Below the pieces are notes generated by a model. That model saw only the letters and a list, made by a program, of their open reading frames with translations. It was not told where the DNA came from and did no database searches. This document shows, piece by piece, positions 43,617 through 53,312 of a DNA stretch of 64,000 bases. How positions within the stretch are numbered: the stretch's first letter is position 1; every line of letters begins with the position of its first letter. A program made the position numbers and the translations under genes. The DNA is from Pseudomonas sp. Ant30-3 (lineage in GTDB: Bacteria > Pseudomonadota > Gammaproteobacteria > Pseudomonadales > Pseudomonadaceae): contig NZ_JMCL01000018.1 in the NCBI RefSeq assembly GCF_000690905.1, positions 1 through 64,000 on the forward strand, in the 5' to 3' direction.

Positions 43617-45011
43617 TTAACCCTTGGCACCCGCCTCAATCATGTTCTCCGGGCGCACCCACTGATCGAACTCTGCGTCGGTCAGGTACCCCAGCTGCAA
43701 CGCGGCTTCGCGCAATGTCAGCCCCTCGGCATAAGCCTTCTTGGCAATCTCCGCCGACTTGTCGTAACCGATGTGCGGATTCAGCGCGGTCACCAGCATC
43801 AACCCACGTTCCAGGTGTTCCGCCATTTTCTGCGCGTCCGGCTCCAGGCCGGCGATGCAATGCTGGTGGAAGTTACTGCAGCCGTCGCCCAGCAGGCGGA
43901 TCGATTGCAGCAGGTTGTAGATGATCACCGGTTTGAACACGTTCAACTGCAAGTGACCCTGACTCGCCGCAAAACCGATTGCCACGTCGTTGCCCAATAC
44001 CTGGCAAGCGAGCATTGACAGCGCTTCGCATTGAGTCGGATTGACCTTGCCGGGCATGATCGAACTGCCCGGTTCGTTGGCCGGCAGTTTCACCTCGGCG
44101 AAACCTGCGCGAGGCCCGGAGCCGAGCAAACGCAGGTCGTTGGCAATTTTCATCAGGGTCACAGCCAGGGTTTTCAGCGCGCCGGATAACGTGGTCAACG
44201 GCTCGTGCCCGGCCAGCGCGGCAAACTTGTTTGGTGCAGTCACAAAGGGCAGACCGGAGAGGGCGGCCAGCTCGGCGGCAATCGCTTCGCCAAAACCGTG
44301 TGGCGAATTCAGGCCGGTGCCGACAGCGGTGCCGCCCTGTGCCAGTTCGCAGACCGCTGGCAAGGCGCTGCGGATCGCCCGCTCGGCGTAATCCAGTTGC
44401 GCTATAAAAGCCGAGAGCTCCTGGCCGAAGGTGATCGGCGTCGCGTCCATCATGTGCGTGCGGCCGGTCTTGACCAGCTTCATATGGCGCGCCGAGAGCT
44501 CGGCGAGCCCGCCGGACAATTCGTTGATCGCCGGCAGCAGATGCTGCTGAATCGCCTGGGCGGTCGCGATGTGCATGGCAGTAGGGAAGCAGTCGTTGGA
44601 ACTCTGCGAACGGTTGACGTGATCGTTGGGATGCACCGGCACCTTACCGCCGCGCGGGCTGCCGGCCAGTTCGTTGGCGCGGCCGGCGATCACTTCGTTG
44701 ACGTTCATGTTGCTCTGGGTGCCGCTGCCGGTCTGCCAGACCACCAGCGGAAACTGGTCGTCGTGACTGCCTGCGAGCACCTCGTCAGCGGCCTGTTCGA
44801 TCAGCCGGGCGATATCGGCGGGGAGGTCGCCGTTGCGGTCGTTGACGCGCGCTGCGGCTTTTTTGATCAGCGCCAGCGCATGCAGCACCGGCAGCGGCAT
44901 GCGCTCTTCGCCGATGGCGAAATTGACCAGCGAGCGTTGCGTCTGAGCGCCCCAATAGGCTTCATCCGAGACTTCCACCTGGCCAAGGCTGTCGGTTTCA
45001 ATACGGCTCAT
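43617..45011 (-). CDS. fumC: Class II fumarate hydratase
   Basis: Interconverts fumarate and L-malate in the TCA cycle, without iron. The 464-residue protein is the standard FumC length. The signature [17 protein letters not shown] is intact, with the catalytic Ser in this loop. [39 protein letters not shown] and [19 protein letters not shown] are the other conserved regions. [14 protein letters not shown] is the standard N-terminus; an in-frame extension to 45092 is not. Confidence 0.97.
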   Translation of the reverse strand: MSRIETDSLGQVEVSDEAYWGAQTQRSLVNFAIGEERMPLPVLHALALIKKAAARVNDRNGDLPADIARLIEQAADEVLAGSHDDQFPLVVWQTGSGTQSNMNVNEVIAGRANELAGSPRGGKVPVHPNDHVNRSQSSNDCFPTAMHIATAQAIQQHLLPAINELSGGLAELSARHMKLVKTGRTHMMDATPITFGQELSAFIAQLDYAERAIRSALPAVCELAQGGTAVGTGLNSPHGFGEAIAAELAALSGLPFVTAPNKFAALAGHEPLTTLSGALKTLAVTLMKIANDLRLLGSGPRAGFAEVKLPANEPGSSIMPGKVNPTQCEALSMLACQVLGNDVAIGFAASQGHLQLNVFKPVIIYNLLQSIRLLGDGCSNFHQHCIAGLEPDAQKMAEHLERGLMLVTALNPHIGYDKSAEIAKKAYAEGLTLREAALQLGYLTDAEFDQWVRPENMIEAGAKG

Positions 45012-45203
45012 CGTGCACACTCCTGTAGGTCTGATTGCGCAGTTTAGGCCGTGATCACCGGCCGTGGTTCCATCGGTCTGGATTCTGACCATTCAACCCC
45101 TCTAATTCAGGTGCGACAAGGCTTGGGGTTGAGTGACACTCTTTTTTAGGCGCAGAATGGGCGCCCTTGGGGTCTTACCTCGCCTGCTAGAAAAGGAAAC
45201 TCG

Positions 45204-45725
45204 ATGACTCGTCTTCGTGCCATCTGTACCGCGGTTGCACTGGTTTGCGCCAGCGGCCCTGTTTTTGCCGATACCGCCAGCCACAACGCCAGTGCCGAGG
45301 CTTTCCTGACCCTGGCTCACGCTGACAAACTGGGCACGCCGGTGTACATGCAAGTGCAGCAAATGTTCGCTCAGCGCTTTGAACAAACCAAAGCTCCGGA
45401 GTCGAAAAAGGCTCTGCTGGAAACCTACCAGGCCAAGGCTAACGCCGCTCTGGACCAGGCCATCGGCTGGAAAAAACTGAAGCCGGACATGGTCAAGCTC
45501 TACACCACCAACTTCAGCGAATCCGAGCTCAAGGATCTGGTTGCGTTCTACCAGTCGCCCCTGGGCAAGAAAGTCCTGGAAAAAATGCCGCAGCTGACGC
45601 AGCAATCGGCCCAGATGACCCAGGCCAAACTGGAAAGTGCGGTACCTGTGGTCAACAAACTGCTGGCCGACATGACAGCCGAGCTGGAGCCTAAAGGCGC
45701 CGCTCCTGCCAAGAAAAAGCCGTAA
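45204..45725 (+). CDS. DUF2059-domain exported protein
   Basis: A 173-residue exported protein with signal peptide MTRLRAICTAVALVCASGPV, cleavage after VFA. The mature part is helical: AEAFLTLAHADKLGTPVYMQ, TTNFSESELKDLVAFYQSPL and GKKVLEKMPQLTQQSAQM. The ELKxLxxFYxSPxGKK stretch is the DUF2059 signature. The end is Lys/Pro/Ala-rich. It is followed after 12 bases by a bolA-type gene, probably in one operon. Function unknown. Confidence 0.9.
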   Translation: MTRLRAICTAVALVCASGPVFADTASHNASAEAFLTLAHADKLGTPVYMQVQQMFAQRFEQTKAPESKKALLETYQAKANAALDQAIGWKKLKPDMVKLYTTNFSESELKDLVAFYQSPLGKKVLEKMPQLTQQSAQMTQAKLESAVPVVNKLLADMTAELEPKGAAPAKKKP

Positions 45726-45737
45726 GCGGAGTCTGGT

Positions 45738-46037
45738 ATGACCATGCAACAACGCATCGAATCTACGCTGGGCCTGTTACAGCCCGAGCACCTGCAAGTG
45801 CTGGATGAAAGCCACATGCACAGTCGTGGGTTGCAGACCCACTACAAGGCTGTGGTGGTCAGCCGGCAGTTTGAAGGGCTCAATCGTGTCAAGCGGCACC
45901 AGAAAGTATATGGCACGCTCGGCGAGCTGATGGGCGAGTTCCATGCGTTGGCGTTGCATACCTACACGCCAGAGGAATGGGCACAGATCGAAACGGCCCC
46001 GGCCTCGCCGACCTGTGCTGGCGGTAGCAAGCATTGA
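45738..46037 (+). CDS. BolA-family protein
   Basis: A 99-residue stress/iron-sulfur-related protein. It contains the BolA fold: QRIESTLGLLQPEHLQVLDE, then SHMHSRGLQTHYKAVVVS, then FEGLNRVKRHQKVYGTLGEL and HALALHTYTPEEW. The conserved His in RHQKVY, which can bind a Fe-S cluster jointly with a monothiol glutaredoxin, is present. It follows the DUF2059 gene by 12 bases. The last 15 residues, ending GGSKH, are variable. Confidence 0.93.
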   Translation: MTMQQRIESTLGLLQPEHLQVLDESHMHSRGLQTHYKAVVVSRQFEGLNRVKRHQKVYGTLGELMGEFHALALHTYTPEEWAQIETAPASPTCAGGSKH

Positions 46038-46074
46038 TGTGATGGATAAAGGCTGTTTGTGGCGAGTGGGCTGT

Positions 46075-46209
46075 TGTGGCGAGGGGGCTTGCCCCCGTTC
46101 GGCTGCGCAGCAGTCGTAAACTCGATAATCGGCTTCCCCGTCACTCCACGGCGAAGCTGATATTTTAAGGGCCGCTTCGCAGCCCAACGGGGGCAAGCCC
46201 CCTCACCAC
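46075..46209. repeat. Composite REP-type inverted repeat, GCGAGGGGGCTTGCCCCC family
   Basis: TGTGGCGAGGGGGCTTGCCC and GGGCAAGCCCCCTCACCACA are outer arms. Just inside the left arm is a 22-bp stretch (46096-46117, core GGCTGCGCAGCAGTC) identical to one inside the element at 1497-1631. So this is a composite of two families. Confidence 0.82.
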
Positions 46210-46260
46210 AGTCGATAGTGCCAAGCTTTAAGATCGGCAGTCCTAATCCCACACGATTTT

Positions 46261-46303
46261 TGCTAGAATCCGCAACGCGCCGCTTACCCGGCGCGTTTTT
46301 TTT
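46261..46303 (+). promoter_or_regulatory. Extended -10 element directly followed by a terminator-like hairpin
   Basis: TGCTAGAAT (extended -10, TAGAAT at 46264-46269) is followed at once by ACGCGCCG-CTTACC-CGGCGCGT and eight T residues (46275-46303). The hairpin would be at the 5' end of the trhO transcript. It either ends transcription from bolA or acts as an early attenuator. Confidence 0.6.
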
Positions 46304-46350
46304 CGCATCCGGTTCACCCCTTACGAGGGTAGCCACCTGGAGAATCACCC

Positions 46351-47292
46351 ATGACACAACAGATTGTCGTGGCGGCACTGTATAAGTTCGTCACTCTGGA
46401 AAACTACGTCGAAATGCGCGAGCCGCTGTTGCAGGCGATGGTCGACAACGGCATCAAAGGCACTTTGCTGATTGCCGAAGAAGGCATCAACGGCACCGTT
46501 TCCGGCAGCCGTGAAGGCATCGACGGGCTGATGGCCTGGCTCAAGAACGATCCTCGCATGGACGACATCGACCATAAAGAGTCGTACTGTGACGACCAGC
46601 CGTTCTATCGCACCAAGGTCAAACTGAAAAAAGAAATCGTCACCCTCGGCGTCGAAGGCGTAGACCCTAACAAAACGGTCGGCACCTACGTCGATCCGCA
46701 GAACTGGAACGCGCTGATCAGCGATCCTGAAGTACTGCTGATCGACACCCGCAACGACTACGAAGTTTCGATCGGCACCTTCGAGGGCGCCGTCGATCCG
46801 AAGACGACCAGTTTTCGCGAATTCCCTGACTACATCAAAGCCAACTTCGACCCGGCCGTGCACAAGAAAGTCGCGATGTTCTGCACCGGTGGCATTCGCT
46901 GTGAAAAAGCCTCGAGCTATATGCTCAGTCAGGGTTTCGATGAGGTGTATCACCTCAAGGGCGGCATTCTGAAATACCTCGAAGAGGTGCCGCAGGAAGA
47001 AACCAAGTGGCAGGGCGACTGCTTTGTCTTCGATAACCGCGTCACCGTGCGCCACGACCTCAGCGAAGGCGACTACGATCAATGTCATGCCTGTCGCACA
47101 CCGGTGAGCGTTGAAGACCGCACGTCCGAGCATTACGTCGCCGGCATCAGTTGCCCGCATTGCTGGGATACGCTGAGCGAGAAAACCCGCCGCAGTGCCA
47201 TCGACCGGCAAAAGCAGATCGAGCTGGCCAAGGCACGCAACCTGCCTCACCCGATCGGCTACAACTACAAGCAAACTCCTACCGAGGCTTGA
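46351..47292 (+). CDS. trhO: tRNA uridine-34 hydroxylase TrhO (rhodanese-related, YceA)
   Basis: Oxygen-dependent hydroxylation of uridine-34 in tRNA to 5-hydroxyuridine. The 313-residue protein has an N-terminal UPF0176 acylphosphatase-like domain ([20 protein letters not shown]) and a central rhodanese domain with the active-site loop [17 protein letters not shown], Cys at about residue 181. The C-terminal zinc-binding stretch has CHACRTPVS and SCPHCWD. This is the standard TrhO build. AGAATCACCC before the ATG is a moderate ribosome-binding site. Confidence 0.95.
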   Translation: MTQQIVVAALYKFVTLENYVEMREPLLQAMVDNGIKGTLLIAEEGINGTVSGSREGIDGLMAWLKNDPRMDDIDHKESYCDDQPFYRTKVKLKKEIVTLGVEGVDPNKTVGTYVDPQNWNALISDPEVLLIDTRNDYEVSIGTFEGAVDPKTTSFREFPDYIKANFDPAVHKKVAMFCTGGIRCEKASSYMLSQGFDEVYHLKGGILKYLEEVPQEETKWQGDCFVFDNRVTVRHDLSEGDYDQCHACRTPVSVEDRTSEHYVAGISCPHCWDTLSEKTRRSAIDRQKQIELAKARNLPHPIGYNYKQTPTEA

Positions 47293-47295
47293 ACC

Positions 47296-47934
47296 ATGTC
47301 TGCTCGCCGCTTGCTCTATGTGATGGACCCGATGTGTTCCTGGTGCTGGGGCTTTGCGCCGGTGGCCAACGCGCTGGTCGAACAGGCGCACGCGGCGGGG
47401 GTGGAATTGCATCTGGTGGTCGGGGGGTTGCGCACCGGCAGTGGCGCGGCGCTGGAGCCGACCACTCGGCGCTACATTCTCGAACACTGGCTGGCGGTGA
47501 ACGAAGCCACCGGTCAACCGTTCAAGCGTGAAGGGGCGTTGCCCGAGGGTTTTGTCTACGACACTGAGCCGGCCTGCCGTGCGCTGGTCACGGCGCGCAG
47601 CCTGGCGCCGGATTGCGCGTGGAAACTGCTCGGGTTGATCCAGCATGCGTTCTACGCAGAAGGTCGCGATGTTACCCAAGCCAGTGTGCTGGTGGAGCTC
47701 GCGGAACAGGCCGGTCTGCCCCGCATCGAATTTGCCGCGGCGTTTGACCGTGTAGATCAGCACGCGGCAACCGCTGCCGATTTCACCTGGGTGCAGGATC
47801 TGGGCATCGCCGGTTTTCCAACCCTGCTCGCCGAGCGTGACGGCCAGTTGGCGCTGTTGACCAATGGCTACCAGCCGCTGAGTGTGTTGTCGCCGTTGCT
47901 CGGCCGTTGGCTGGAGCGTGCCGCCTGTGCCTGA
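47296..47934 (+). CDS. DsbA-family thioredoxin-like protein
   Basis: A 212-residue cytoplasmic protein of the DsbA/FrnE-like group. The redox motif is CSWC in YVMDPMCSWCWGFAPVANAL (about residues 14-17). AEQAGLPRIEFAAAFDRVDQ and LGIAGFPTLLAERDGQLALL carry the helix and the cis-proline TP loop of the fold. There is no signal peptide, so it would act as a cytosolic thiol oxidoreductase or isomerase. It begins three bases after trhO and overlaps the next start, so a three-gene operon is likely. Confidence 0.9.
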   Translation: MSARRLLYVMDPMCSWCWGFAPVANALVEQAHAAGVELHLVVGGLRTGSGAALEPTTRRYILEHWLAVNEATGQPFKREGALPEGFVYDTEPACRALVTARSLAPDCAWKLLGLIQHAFYAEGRDVTQASVLVELAEQAGLPRIEFAAAFDRVDQHAATAADFTWVQDLGIAGFPTLLAERDGQLALLTNGYQPLSVLSPLLGRWLERAACA

Positions 47935-49744
47935 CTCGCTGGCAGACGCAGCAGCGCCCGAGCGTGTTGATCGATTGAGCTGGGCCGAAATTCGTCGTCT
48001 GGCCCTGCAGCATAAAAAATCCCTCTGGATCGCCAACGGCGTCGCTGTGCTGGCGACGCTGTGCAGCGTGCCGATTCCCTTGCTGCTGCCGTTGCTGGTC
48101 GACGAAGTGCTACTGGGGCACGGCGATTCCGCCCTGAAAATCATGAACCATGCACTGCCGGACGCCTGGCAGAAAGCAGCCGGCTACATCGGCCTGATGC
48201 TGCTGGTGACGCTCTGTCTGCGTTGTGCCGCGTTGCTCTTCAACGTGGTGCAGGCGCGGTTGTTTGCGGCCCTGGCCAAGGACATCGTCTACCGCATTCG
48301 TGTGCGGCTGATCGAACGGCTCAAGCGTATTTCCCTAGGTGAATACGAAAGCCTGGGCAGCGGCACGGTGACCACGCACCTGGTCACCGACCTCGACACC
48401 CTGGACAAATTTGTCGGCGAGACCCTCAGCCGCTTCCTGGTGGCCATGCTGACCCTGGTCGGCACCTCGGGCATTCTGATGTGGATGCACTGGAAGCTCG
48501 CGCTGCTGATTCTGCTGTTCAACCCGCTGGTGATTTACGCCACGGTGCAGTTGGGCAAACGGGTCAAACACCTGAAAAAACTCGAGAACGACAGCACCTC
48601 GCGCTTCACGCAGGCCTTGACCGAAACCCTCGACTCGATCCAGGAAGTGCGCGCCGGCAATCGCCAGGGGTTTTTTCTCGGGCGGCTCGGGCACCGCGCT
48701 CGGGAAGTGCGCGATTACGCGGTGAATTCGCAGTGGAAAACCGATGCGTCGAACCGGGCGAGCGGCTTGTTGTTCCAGTTCGGTATAGACATTTTTCGTG
48801 CTGCCGCCATGCTCACGGTGCTGTTTTCCGACCTGTCGATCGGCCAGATGCTCGCGGTGTTCAGCTACCTGTGGTTCATGATCGGTCCGGTCGAACAGCT
48901 GTTGAACCTGCAATACGCTTACTACGCTGCCGGTGGCGCGCTGTCGCGGATCAACGAGCTGCTGGCCCGCGCCGATGAGCCGGAATACGCCGGTGGCGTC
49001 GACCCGTTCAAGGGCCGTGAAACCGTGGGCATTGAAGTGCAGGGCTTGAGCTTCGGTTATGGCGAGGAGTTGGTGCTGAACCAGATGAACCTCTCGATCG
49101 CCCCCGGCGAAAAGGTCGCCGTGGTCGGTGCCAGCGGTGGCGGCAAGAGCACGCTGGTGCAATTGCTGCTGGGCCTGTACACGCCGCTCGCGGGGACGAT
49201 TCGCTTTGGCGGATCAACCCAGCAGGAGATCGGCTTGCCCACTGTTCGCGAAAACGTCGCCGTGGTTCTGCAACATCCGGCACTGTTCAACGACACCATT
49301 CGCGCCAACCTGACCATGGGCCGCGAGCGGACCGACGATGCCTGCTGGCAAGCGCTTGAAATCGCTCAGTTGCACGCCACGGTGCGGGAACTGCCCAATG
49401 GCCTCGACAGCATCGTCGGTCGCTCCGGGGTGCGTTTGTCCGGGGGCCAGCGCCAGCGGCTGGCGATCGCGCGCATGGTGCTGGCCGAACCGAAAGTGGT
49501 GATTCTCGACGAGGCAACCTCGGCGCTGGATGCCGCCACCGAATACAACCTGCACCAGGCCTTGGCGCGGTTCCTCAGCAACCGCACGACTCTGATCATT
49601 GCGCACCGCTTGTCTGCGGTGAAGCAGGCCGACCGCGTGCTGGTCTTTGACGGCGGGCAAATCGCCGAGGATGGCGACCATCAGCAACTGATTGCCGATG
49701 GCGGCTTGTACGCCAAACTCTATGGGCATCTGCAGCAGCATTGA
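47927..49744 (+). CDS. ABC exporter, permease fused to ATPase
   Basis: A 605-residue half-transporter working as a homodimer in the inner membrane. Residues about 1-330 are the six-helix ABC transmembrane domain (SLWIANGVAVLATLCSVPIP, LLLPLLVDEVLLGHG, YIGLMLLVTLCLRCAALLF, LSIGQMLAVFSYLWFMIG). The ATPase follows: Walker A VVGASGGGKSTLVQLL (about 401-416), Q-loop VLQHPALFN, signature RLSGGQRQRLAIARM, Walker B VVILDEATSALDA and His in LIIAHRLSAV. I chose the GTG at 47927, overlapping the DsbA stop. Confidence 0.92.
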   Translation: MPDSLADAAAPERVDRLSWAEIRRLALQHKKSLWIANGVAVLATLCSVPIPLLLPLLVDEVLLGHGDSALKIMNHALPDAWQKAAGYIGLMLLVTLCLRCAALLFNVVQARLFAALAKDIVYRIRVRLIERLKRISLGEYESLGSGTVTTHLVTDLDTLDKFVGETLSRFLVAMLTLVGTSGILMWMHWKLALLILLFNPLVIYATVQLGKRVKHLKKLENDSTSRFTQALTETLDSIQEVRAGNRQGFFLGRLGHRAREVRDYAVNSQWKTDASNRASGLLFQFGIDIFRAAAMLTVLFSDLSIGQMLAVFSYLWFMIGPVEQLLNLQYAYYAAGGALSRINELLARADEPEYAGGVDPFKGRETVGIEVQGLSFGYGEELVLNQMNLSIAPGEKVAVVGASGGGKSTLVQLLLGLYTPLAGTIRFGGSTQQEIGLPTVRENVAVVLQHPALFNDTIRANLTMGRERTDDACWQALEIAQLHATVRELPNGLDSIVGRSGVRLSGGQRQRLAIARMVLAEPKVVILDEATSALDAATEYNLHQALARFLSNRTTLIIAHRLSAVKQADRVLVFDGGQIAEDGDHQQLIADGGLYAKLYGHLQQH

Positions 49745-49936
49745 GCCGCACTTCAGGGCGAGTGAACGGAGGAACTGTTTGCCAGTGCGTGGGTCAGCAC
49801 TTCACTGAAAACAGTTATTTACATGCGCTTGTTCACAGCTCGAGGCTTCTCGCTTGCCGGGATCGAGAACGCCCCCTAGTCTAGCTGTAGCGATCACGTT
49901 GGATGCTGATCTGGCAGTGCTAAAACAAGGGACCTC

Positions 49937-52396
49937 ATGAAACAAACGCGGACACTCGGAACGCCCCGGTTGCTCGGTATTGTCTGGCCATTTATCGCCG
50001 TAGTGCTGTTTCAGGCCCTGCTGGGTGGTGTCAGCCTGTACGTTCTTTCCGCGGTGCGCGGTTACGTTGCTGGTGAAAGTCTTTGGTCCAAGGGCCAGAA
50101 AGACGCCATCTATTACCTGAATCTCTACGCCGACAGTCGCGACGAGAGCATCTTCAACAAATACCGTAATGCGATAGCCGTGCCGCAAGGTGGTCACGAG
50201 TTGCGCGTTGCACTGGACCAGCAGCCGCCAGACATCGAAGCGGCGCGCCAGGCCGTCCTCAAGGGCGGCAACCACCCGGACGACGTTTCCAGCGTGATCT
50301 GGCTATACCTCAACTTCCGTCATTTCAGTTACCTCGAAAAAGCCATCGACCTGTGGACGGTGGGTGACAGCTATCTGGTTCGGCTGGATGATGTGGCCGC
50401 AGAAATGCACCGCAGCATCGCCGCAAGCGCTGCCACCGATCGCGATATCAAGCGCTGGAAAGACCAGATTTTTGTCATCAATGATGGCGTGACGCCGGCG
50501 GCCAAAGCTTTCAGTGATGCGCTGGGCGAAGGTTCGCGGATGATCCTGCGCTTGCTGCTGGTGACCAACCTGGCCACAGCGCTGGGCCTGATTGTTTTGG
50601 CCCTGATGCGCACGCATAAGCTGCTCAGGCAGCGGCATGCCTTCGCGGAGGCGTTGCAGCTGGAAAAAGACCGTGCGCAAATCACTCTGCAATCCATCGG
50701 CGATGGGGTGATCACCACGGATGTCGAAGGCGCCATTGCTTACATGAACCCGGCGGCCGAGGCGCTCACCCACTGGAAGGCCGAACAGGCCGCAGGATTG
50801 CCCTTGGCGTCGTTGTTCAATCTGCTGGACGAAAATGCGCAGGCTGAAGGCTTCACCCTGATCGAACACATTTTGAGTGGGCAATTGAGCGGCGCCAGTG
50901 AACATTCCAAATTGATTCAACGGCTGGACGGCAGCACGGTGTCGGTCACGCTGGTGGGTGCGCCGATCCGCAACGCGGGCAAGGTCAGCGGTACCGTACT
51001 GGTGTTGCACGACATGACCCAGGAGCGACAGTACATTGCCAACCTTTCCTGGCAGGCAACGCATGACGCGTTGACCGGTTTGGCCAACCGTCGCGAATTC
51101 GAATATCGCCTCGAACAGGCGCTGCACAATCTGTCACGACAGGGCGGGCGCCATGCGCTGATGTTCCTCGACCTTGATCAATTTAAACTGGTCAATGACA
51201 CCTGTGGTCATGCGGCGGGCGATGAATTGCTGCGCCATATTTGCGCGTTGCTGCAGTCGGGCCTGCGCGAGGGCGATACCCTGGCCCGTTTGGGTGGCGA
51301 CGAGTTCGGCATCCTCCTGGAAAACTGTGCACCGGAAGCGGCCGAGAAAATCGCCGAGAGTCTGCGCCAGACCGTGCAAAACCTGCATTTTGTCTGGAAA
51401 GGCCGACCTTTCGTCACCACCGTCAGCGTCGGGCTGGTGCACGTCAATCAGCAGCCAACCACCCTCGAAACTTCGTTGCGGGCGGCCGACATGGCGTGCT
51501 ACATGGCCAAGGAGAAAGGCCGCAACCGGGTGCAGGTCTACCACGCAGACGACTCGGAGTTGTCTTTGCGCTTTGGCGAGATGGCCTGGGTGCAGCGATT
51601 GCACATGGCGCTGGAAGAAGATCGATTCTGCCTGTATGCGCAGGAAATCGCGCCACTCGGGAATGTCGAACAGGGCTCGGGGCACATCGAAATTCTCCTG
51701 CGTTTGCACGACGAATCCGGGCGTATGATCCTGCCCGACAGCTTCATCCCAGCGGCAGAACGTTATGGTTTGATGACCTCGCTGGATCGATGGGTCGTGC
51801 AGAACGTGTTCAAGATCATCGCCCAATGCATTGCCGAAAAACACCAGGGTCCACTGGCAATGTGTGCGATCAATCTGTCAGGCACCACTATTGGAGACGA
51901 GGCATTTCTCGACTTCTTGCGTGAACAATTTGTAGCTCACTCGATACCGCCTGAAATGATTTGTTTTGAAATCACGGAAACCAGTGCGATTTCAAATCTT
52001 GGCAGTGCAATTAAATTTATCAATGAACTCAAAGGTTTAGGGTGTCATTTTTCACTGGATGACTTTTGTGCCGGGATGTCCTCATTCGCCTACTTGAAAC
52101 ATTTGCCTGTAGACTTCTTGAAGATTGACGGGAGTTTCGTTAAGGATATGTTGGACGACCCTATTAACCGTGCCATGGTCGAGGTGATCAATCACATCGG
52201 TCATGTCATGGGTAAGCGTACGATTGCGGAGTTTGTCGAGACACCCCAGATTGAGCAGGCGCTGCTGGAGATCGGGGTGGATTATGCTCAAGGATATGTG
52301 ATCGAACGTCCGCATCTGTTTACCTGCGACAGTTTGCAAAGTCGTCCCGCCAGGCCGCAGCCTTTGTTGTTCAAGGCACCTGGTACGTTCCGTTGA
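49937..52396 (+). CDS. Membrane c-di-GMP protein with PAS, GGDEF and EAL domains
   Basis: An 819-residue inner-membrane protein. Helices at about 15-37 and 205-226 bracket a periplasmic sensor of about 170 residues. Then come a PAS domain (ALQLEKDRAQITLQSIGDGV, AYMNPAAEALTHW), a GGDEF domain (HDALTGLANRREFEYRL, LARLGGDEFGILL with an intact motif) and an EAL domain. The EAL motif is EILLRL, a known active-type ExLLR variant, and the later loop is DDFCAGMSSF in place of the common DDFGTG. It may make or break c-di-GMP. Confidence 0.92.
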   Translation: MKQTRTLGTPRLLGIVWPFIAVVLFQALLGGVSLYVLSAVRGYVAGESLWSKGQKDAIYYLNLYADSRDESIFNKYRNAIAVPQGGHELRVALDQQPPDIEAARQAVLKGGNHPDDVSSVIWLYLNFRHFSYLEKAIDLWTVGDSYLVRLDDVAAEMHRSIAASAATDRDIKRWKDQIFVINDGVTPAAKAFSDALGEGSRMILRLLLVTNLATALGLIVLALMRTHKLLRQRHAFAEALQLEKDRAQITLQSIGDGVITTDVEGAIAYMNPAAEALTHWKAEQAAGLPLASLFNLLDENAQAEGFTLIEHILSGQLSGASEHSKLIQRLDGSTVSVTLVGAPIRNAGKVSGTVLVLHDMTQERQYIANLSWQATHDALTGLANRREFEYRLEQALHNLSRQGGRHALMFLDLDQFKLVNDTCGHAAGDELLRHICALLQSGLREGDTLARLGGDEFGILLENCAPEAAEKIAESLRQTVQNLHFVWKGRPFVTTVSVGLVHVNQQPTTLETSLRAADMACYMAKEKGRNRVQVYHADDSELSLRFGEMAWVQRLHMALEEDRFCLYAQEIAPLGNVEQGSGHIEILLRLHDESGRMILPDSFIPAAERYGLMTSLDRWVVQNVFKIIAQCIAEKHQGPLAMCAINLSGTTIGDEAFLDFLREQFVAHSIPPEMICFEITETSAISNLGSAIKFINELKGLGCHFSLDDFCAGMSSFAYLKHLPVDFLKIDGSFVKDMLDDPINRAMVEVINHIGHVMGKRTIAEFVETPQIEQALLEIGVDYAQGYVIERPHLFTCDSLQSRPARPQPLLFKAPGTFR

Positions 52397-52441
52397 AATC
52401 TCTTGCTGATCCTTACAATCACAATCAAAAGGAACCCGACA

Positions 52442-53236
52442 GTGATCGACACATTCAACCGAACCGGACCACTCATGGAAGCTGCAAGTTATCCCGCCTG
52501 GGCTCAACAGCTCATCCAGGATTGCAGCGAGAGTAAGCGCCGGGTTGTCGAACATGAATTGTACAAGCGCATGCGCGATAACAAGCTCAGCGCCAAGACC
52601 ATGCGCCACTACCTTATTGGTGGTTGGCCAGTGGTCGAACAGTTCGCGTTATATATGGCACAAAATCTGACCAAGACCCGTTTTGCCCGCCATCCCGGCG
52701 AGGACATGGCGCGTCGCTGGTTGATGCGAAATATCCGTGTGGAACTCAACCACGCTGATTACTGGGTGCACTGGAGCCGTGCTCATGGTGTGAGCCTGGA
52801 GGATCTGCAAGCGCAGGATGTTGCCCCGGAACTGCACGCACTGAGTCATTGGTGTTGGCACACCAGTTCTTCAGACTCGCTGATTGTCGCGATTGCCGCG
52901 ACCAACTACGCGATTGAGGGGGCGACGGGCGAGTGGTCGGCGGTAGTCTGCTCAAGTGGCGTCTATGCGGCGGCCTTTCCCGAGGAAGATCGCAAGCGGG
53001 CGATGAAGTGGTTGAAGATGCATGCCCAGTACGACGATGCCCATCCGTGGGAAGCACTGGAAATCATCTGTACGCTGGCAGGGATGAACCCGACCAAGGC
53101 GTTGCAGGTTGAGCTGCGTCAGGCCGTGTGCAAGAGCTACGACTACATGTTCCTGTTCCTGGAGCGTTGCATGCAACTTGAACAGGCGGAGAAAGCGCCG
53201 GCCACACGCGAACGCGTGGAGCTGGCCGAAAGCTGA
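52442..53236 (+). CDS. TenA/PqqC-like haem-oxygenase-fold protein
   Basis: A 264-residue all-helical protein related to the TenA/PqqC superfamily. Its body has PAWAQQLIQDCSESKRRVVE, DNKLSAKTMRHYLIGGWPVV, EQFALYMAQN, RNIRVELNHADYWVHWSRAH and NYAIEGATGEWSAVV, with the Glu/His/Asp spacing of iron-containing redox enzymes in this fold. TenA itself hydrolyses aminopyrimidine and is not a regulator, though relatives are labelled as one. The start is GTG after AAAAGGAAC; ATG at 52475 is an alternative. It follows the GGDEF/EAL gene by 45 bases. Confidence 0.8.
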   Translation: MIDTFNRTGPLMEAASYPAWAQQLIQDCSESKRRVVEHELYKRMRDNKLSAKTMRHYLIGGWPVVEQFALYMAQNLTKTRFARHPGEDMARRWLMRNIRVELNHADYWVHWSRAHGVSLEDLQAQDVAPELHALSHWCWHTSSSDSLIVAIAATNYAIEGATGEWSAVVCSSGVYAAAFPEEDRKRAMKWLKMHAQYDDAHPWEALEIICTLAGMNPTKALQVELRQAVCKSYDYMFLFLERCMQLEQAEKAPATRERVELAES

Positions 53237-53253
53237 CCCGTGTAACGCTCGGA

Positions 53254-53297
53254 AAAAAAGCCCGCCGCTCTGCGCTGACAGAACGGCGGGCTTTTTT
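53254..53297. terminator. Bidirectional terminator between the TenA-like gene and sugE
   Basis: AAAAAAGCCCGCCG and CGGCGGGCTTTTTT are perfect complements separated by 16 bases. It follows the TenA-like gene on the plus strand and sugE on the minus strand. Confidence 0.92.
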
Positions 53298-53312
53298 GTT
53301 ACCCAATGCTGA

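Noticed and set aside
1497..46209. Repeated inverted sequences considered as CRISPR arrays
   Set aside because: They are palindromic pairs at scattered intergenic sites, with no regular spacers and no cas genes; they are REP elements.
46345..48144. A 599-codon minus-strand frame across trhO and the DsbA-like gene
   Set aside because: It covers three genes with clear family motifs on the plus strand, so it is an artefact.
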